64,000 nt of DNA from Halorubellus salinus (GTDB lineage Archaea > Halobacteriota > Halobacteria > Halobacteriales > Natrialbaceae), in contig NZ_JAJCVI010000004.1 of NCBI RefSeq assembly GCF_020567525.1, forward strand, positions 434,001 through 498,000, written 5' to 3'. How positions within the stretch are numbered: the stretch's first letter is position 1; each line of letters starts with the position of its first letter. The notes below the pieces were generated by a model that made no database searches, was not told the origin of the DNA, and saw nothing but the letters and a program-made list of their open reading frames with translations. Positions 61,924-64,000 of the stretch are shown here, piece by piece. The translations under genes and the position numbers were made by a program.

Positions 61924-63048
61924 TCACACCTCCAGCATGCGGTCGAGCGCGACCTGCGCGAGCTCCTTCTCCTCGGGCGCGACCTCGACGACGTTGCGCT
62001 CGCGGCCCGCGACCAGTTCCTCCAGGACCCACGTCAGGTAGTTCGGGTCGATCTGGCGCATCGCGTTGCAGTCCATGCACGCGTCCCCACAGAGCGGGAG
62101 GACCTCGACGTCGGGATGCCAGCGGTCGAGGTGCTTCGCCAGGTGGATCTCGGTGCCGATCGCCCACGTGTCGCCGGGGTCGGCGTTCGCGACGGTCTCC
62201 GTTATCGTGGCAGTCGAGCCGACGACGTCCGCGGCCTCGACGACCTCGCGGCGACACTCGGGGTGGACGACGACGTTCGCGTCCGGGCGCTCCGCGCGCA
62301 GGTCCGCGACGTGCTTCGCGGCGAAGCGCTCGTGGACCTGACAGTAGCCGTCCCAGAGGACGATGTCGGCCTCCGCTGCCGCCGCGGCATCCTTGCCCTC
62401 GGGGTCCCATGGGTCCCACTCCGCGATCGAGTCCTCCATCCCGAGGTCGTACGCGGTGTTCTCGCCGAGGTGCTTGTCGGGGAGGAAGAGGACCTTGTCG
62501 CCGCGCTCGAACGCCCACTCGAACGCGGCCGCGGCGTTCGAACTCGTGCAGACGAGGCCGCCCTGCTCGGCGCAGAACGCCTTCAGGTCCGCGTACGAGT
62601 TCATGTACGTGATCGGGACGATCTCCGAACCGGGCGCGGCGGCCGTGATCTCCTTCCAGGCCGCGTCGACCTGGAGCGCTTCGGCCATCCCCGCCATCGG
62701 GCACGACGCCTCCATCGAGGGGAGGATGACGGACTGGTCGTCGTCCGTGATGATGTCCGCGCTCTCGGCCATGAACGTCACGCCGCCGAAGACGACGTAC
62801 TTCGCGTCCGCATCGGCGGCCTCCTTGCTCAGCTGGTAGGAGTCGCCGACGAAGTCGCTGTGCTCGACGATCTCCCGGCGCTGGTAGTTGTGACCCAAGA
62901 TGACGACGTCGTCGCCGAGCTCCGCCTTCGCGGCCTCGATGCGCTCCCGGCGCTCGCCCTCGTCGAGGTCCCGATAGCGCTCGGGTAGTTGCTCCAGGTT
63001 GTCGTACTTGAAGAGGCTCAACTCCGTCTCGAACGTCGCGGACTCCAT
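61924..63048 (-). CDS. nadA: Quinolinate synthase (4Fe-4S)
   Basis: 374 residues from ATG 63048 (MESATFETELSLFKYDNLEQ); an in-frame GTG at 63057 is possible. ILGHNYQRREIVEHSDFVGD, Cys in MEASCPMAGM, HPECRREV and CGDACMDCNAMRQIDPNYLT, giving the cluster ligands. Condenses iminoaspartate with dihydroxyacetone phosphate to quinolinate. First gene of nadABC. CTAGTAACG at about 63075-63083 is the probable TATA box. Confidence 0.96.
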   Translation of the reverse strand: MESATFETELSLFKYDNLEQLPERYRDLDEGERRERIEAAKAELGDDVVILGHNYQRREIVEHSDFVGDSYQLSKEAADADAKYVVFGGVTFMAESADIITDDDQSVILPSMEASCPMAGMAEALQVDAAWKEITAAAPGSEIVPITYMNSYADLKAFCAEQGGLVCTSSNAAAAFEWAFERGDKVLFLPDKHLGENTAYDLGMEDSIAEWDPWDPEGKDAAAAAEADIVLWDGYCQVHERFAAKHVADLRAERPDANVVVHPECRREVVEAADVVGSTATITETVANADPGDTWAIGTEIHLAKHLDRWHPDVEVLPLCGDACMDCNAMRQIDPNYLTWVLEELVAGRERNVVEVAPEEKELAQVALDRMLEV

Positions 63049-63258
63049 CTGTGGCACTATCGACTCACCTGTCGTTACTAGCCGCTCGGAAGCCCATATT
63101 GAAGAACTTTTCTCTACAAAGAGCGATACCGGTGAGGTACCACCACCGAATAGCGCATCGAAGCGACAGCGAGTTGTGTGTCGGCCGTCCGCCGGTGAAG
63201 GATACCGACGATGCGCTACCGTCGACGAACCGTCGAACAGAGCGGTCGACTGGCAGGT
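63049..63258. other. Intergenic region upstream of nadABC
   Basis: About 210 bases with an AT-rich core (CCCATATTGAAGAACTTTTC, near 63094-63113). It holds the nadA promoter. I see no gene and no convincing palindromic operator. Confidence 0.4.
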
Positions 63259-64000
63259 TCAGCGGTCCTCGGACCAGGTCGCTCGCCGCCACGGCGCCGT
63301 CGGTTCCTCGTCGTCACCGCCAGCGCCGTCGCCATAGCCGCCGTCCCCGGGCGCATCGCCCGCCGGGAGGTACCTCGACTGCTCCGCGAGCGTCACCGAC
63401 GCCAACAGCAGCCCGAACGCGAGCGCGGTTACCGCGACCGACGGGAGCGACGCTCCCTCGTCAGTGAGGCCAGCCGTGGGCACGACGACGGCCATCGTCC
63501 TGAGGAACCGCCGACCCCCCGGGACGTCGACCGGAACCCGCCCGTAGTGCGTGCGGTAGTACGCGAACGGCCCGAGGGAGAACAACACGAGCCACGGGAC
63601 GACGTCGGGGACGGCGGGGAGTTCGCCGACGGTCAGGAACCCGGCGACGCCCGCAATCACACCGAGACACCGTGCAACCGTCCGGTTCGACCGGAGCACC
63701 GACGCCGCCCACGTCCACGCCTCGCGAGCGTGCCGCGCCGGCCACGACCGCGTGGTCCACCGCCGCAGCGAGTCCTGGCGGACCGCGAACGCCCTCGCTC
63801 GCGCCGTCGGGTCGTCGCCCTCCCCCGTCACCTCGCGCGCCGTCTCCTCCGGTTCGCGGTCCCGTCCCGCGCGAACGTCGAGGTGCGCCATCGTCGTCAC
63901 CGCGATGCCCACGCCCGCGAACGAAATGACGGTCACGCCGACGGCCATCCACCCGGCGTCCCCTGGGATGAGGAAGAACACGAGGAACGGCCAGACGCTC
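63259..64000 (-). CDS. Membrane protein of unknown function (5'-truncated by window edge)
   Basis: At least 247 residues; the frame is open through the window end (reading SVWPFLVFFLIPGDAGWMAV), so the start lies outside. Helices are at about 15-35, 100-125, 130-150, 165-185 and 190-210 of the visible part, with a long acidic linker after the first (REPEETAREVTGEGDDPTAR). The C-terminus is hydrophilic. No family recognised. Confidence 0.65.
   Translation of the reverse strand, partial: SVWPFLVFFLIPGDAGWMAVGVTVISFAGVGIAVTTMAHLDVRAGRDREPEETAREVTGEGDDPTARARAFAVRQDSLRRWTTRSWPARHAREAWTWAASVLRSNRTVARCLGVIAGVAGFLTVGELPAVPDVVPWLVLFSLGPFAYYRTHYGRVPVDVPGGRRFLRTMAVVVPTAGLTDEGASLPSVAVTALAFGLLLASVTLAEQSRYLPAGDAPGDGGYGDGAGGDDEEPTAPWRRATWSEDR

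Noticed and set aside
63065-63292. 75-codon minus-strand frame upstream of nadA
   Set aside because: It crosses the promoter region and the 3' end of the next gene, with no coding bias or recognisable domain.

Overview
This window is about 64 kb of a haloarchaeal (class Halobacteria) chromosome; the genus cannot be fixed from the sequence alone. The evidence is high GC with strong G/C in third codon positions, very acidic proteins, Tat signals with little Sec machinery visible, halocyanin, HalOD1, Bat-type HTH and TrmB families, a J-domain 2Fe-2S ferredoxin, archaeal GTP cyclohydrolase MptA, siroheme decarboxylase, and TATA-like boxes about 27 nt before start codons, as expected for leaderless mRNAs.

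Layout. 1-13.3 kb is mixed housekeeping: 3' part of ilvD, a fused AhbA/AhbB siroheme decarboxylase, a 1050-residue FAD/Fe-S oxidoreductase, tRNA-Ile, FxsA, a DUF255 thioredoxin-fold protein, a TrmB regulator, mptA and NAD kinase. 13.4-29.3 kb holds a KaiC-like ATPase with a repetitive acidic arm, small regulators (Bat HTH, DUF7344-like, HalOD1), nurA and, four genes later, herA (end-resection nuclease and helicase), an FAD oxidase, an Rdx-family protein, a symporter gene with an in-frame TGA, two universal stress proteins, mch, a thiamine-binding protein and a halocyanin-like cupredoxin. 29.5-44.2 kb is the S10-spc superoperon: a SPOUT methyltransferase, then rpl3 to rpl15 and secY, 19 genes with 0-7 nt spacing or small overlaps. 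44.9-52 kb is accessory: an amino-acid permease/UspA operon with a possible leader peptide ORF, a RecA-like protein, a truncated HTH gene and three type IV pilins in a lower-GC patch next to tRNA-Pro. 52.1-55.4 kb is the adk, DUF106, cmk, cbf5 block that in many archaea follows secY, here displaced and inverted. 55.6-63 kb carries gpmI, ferredoxin, an O6-methylguanine methyltransferase homologue and the nadA-nadB-nadC operon for NAD synthesis.

The most unusual signal is a composite palindromic element directly downstream of all three tRNA genes (Ile, Gly, Pro). Each copy joins two stem-loops to a partial duplicate of the 3' end of its own tRNA. A fourth, orphan copy lies 2.6 kb from tRNA-Pro; it truncates a reading frame and, with the tRNA-Pro copy, brackets the pilin genes as direct repeats. 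I do not recognise this as a named element. Other points: two short tandem-repeat arrays (35 bp and 32 bp periods), a duplicated nadC tail, an 18-bp perfect palindrome beside the TGA-interrupted symporter, and a hairpin against the start codon of the ribosomal superoperon.
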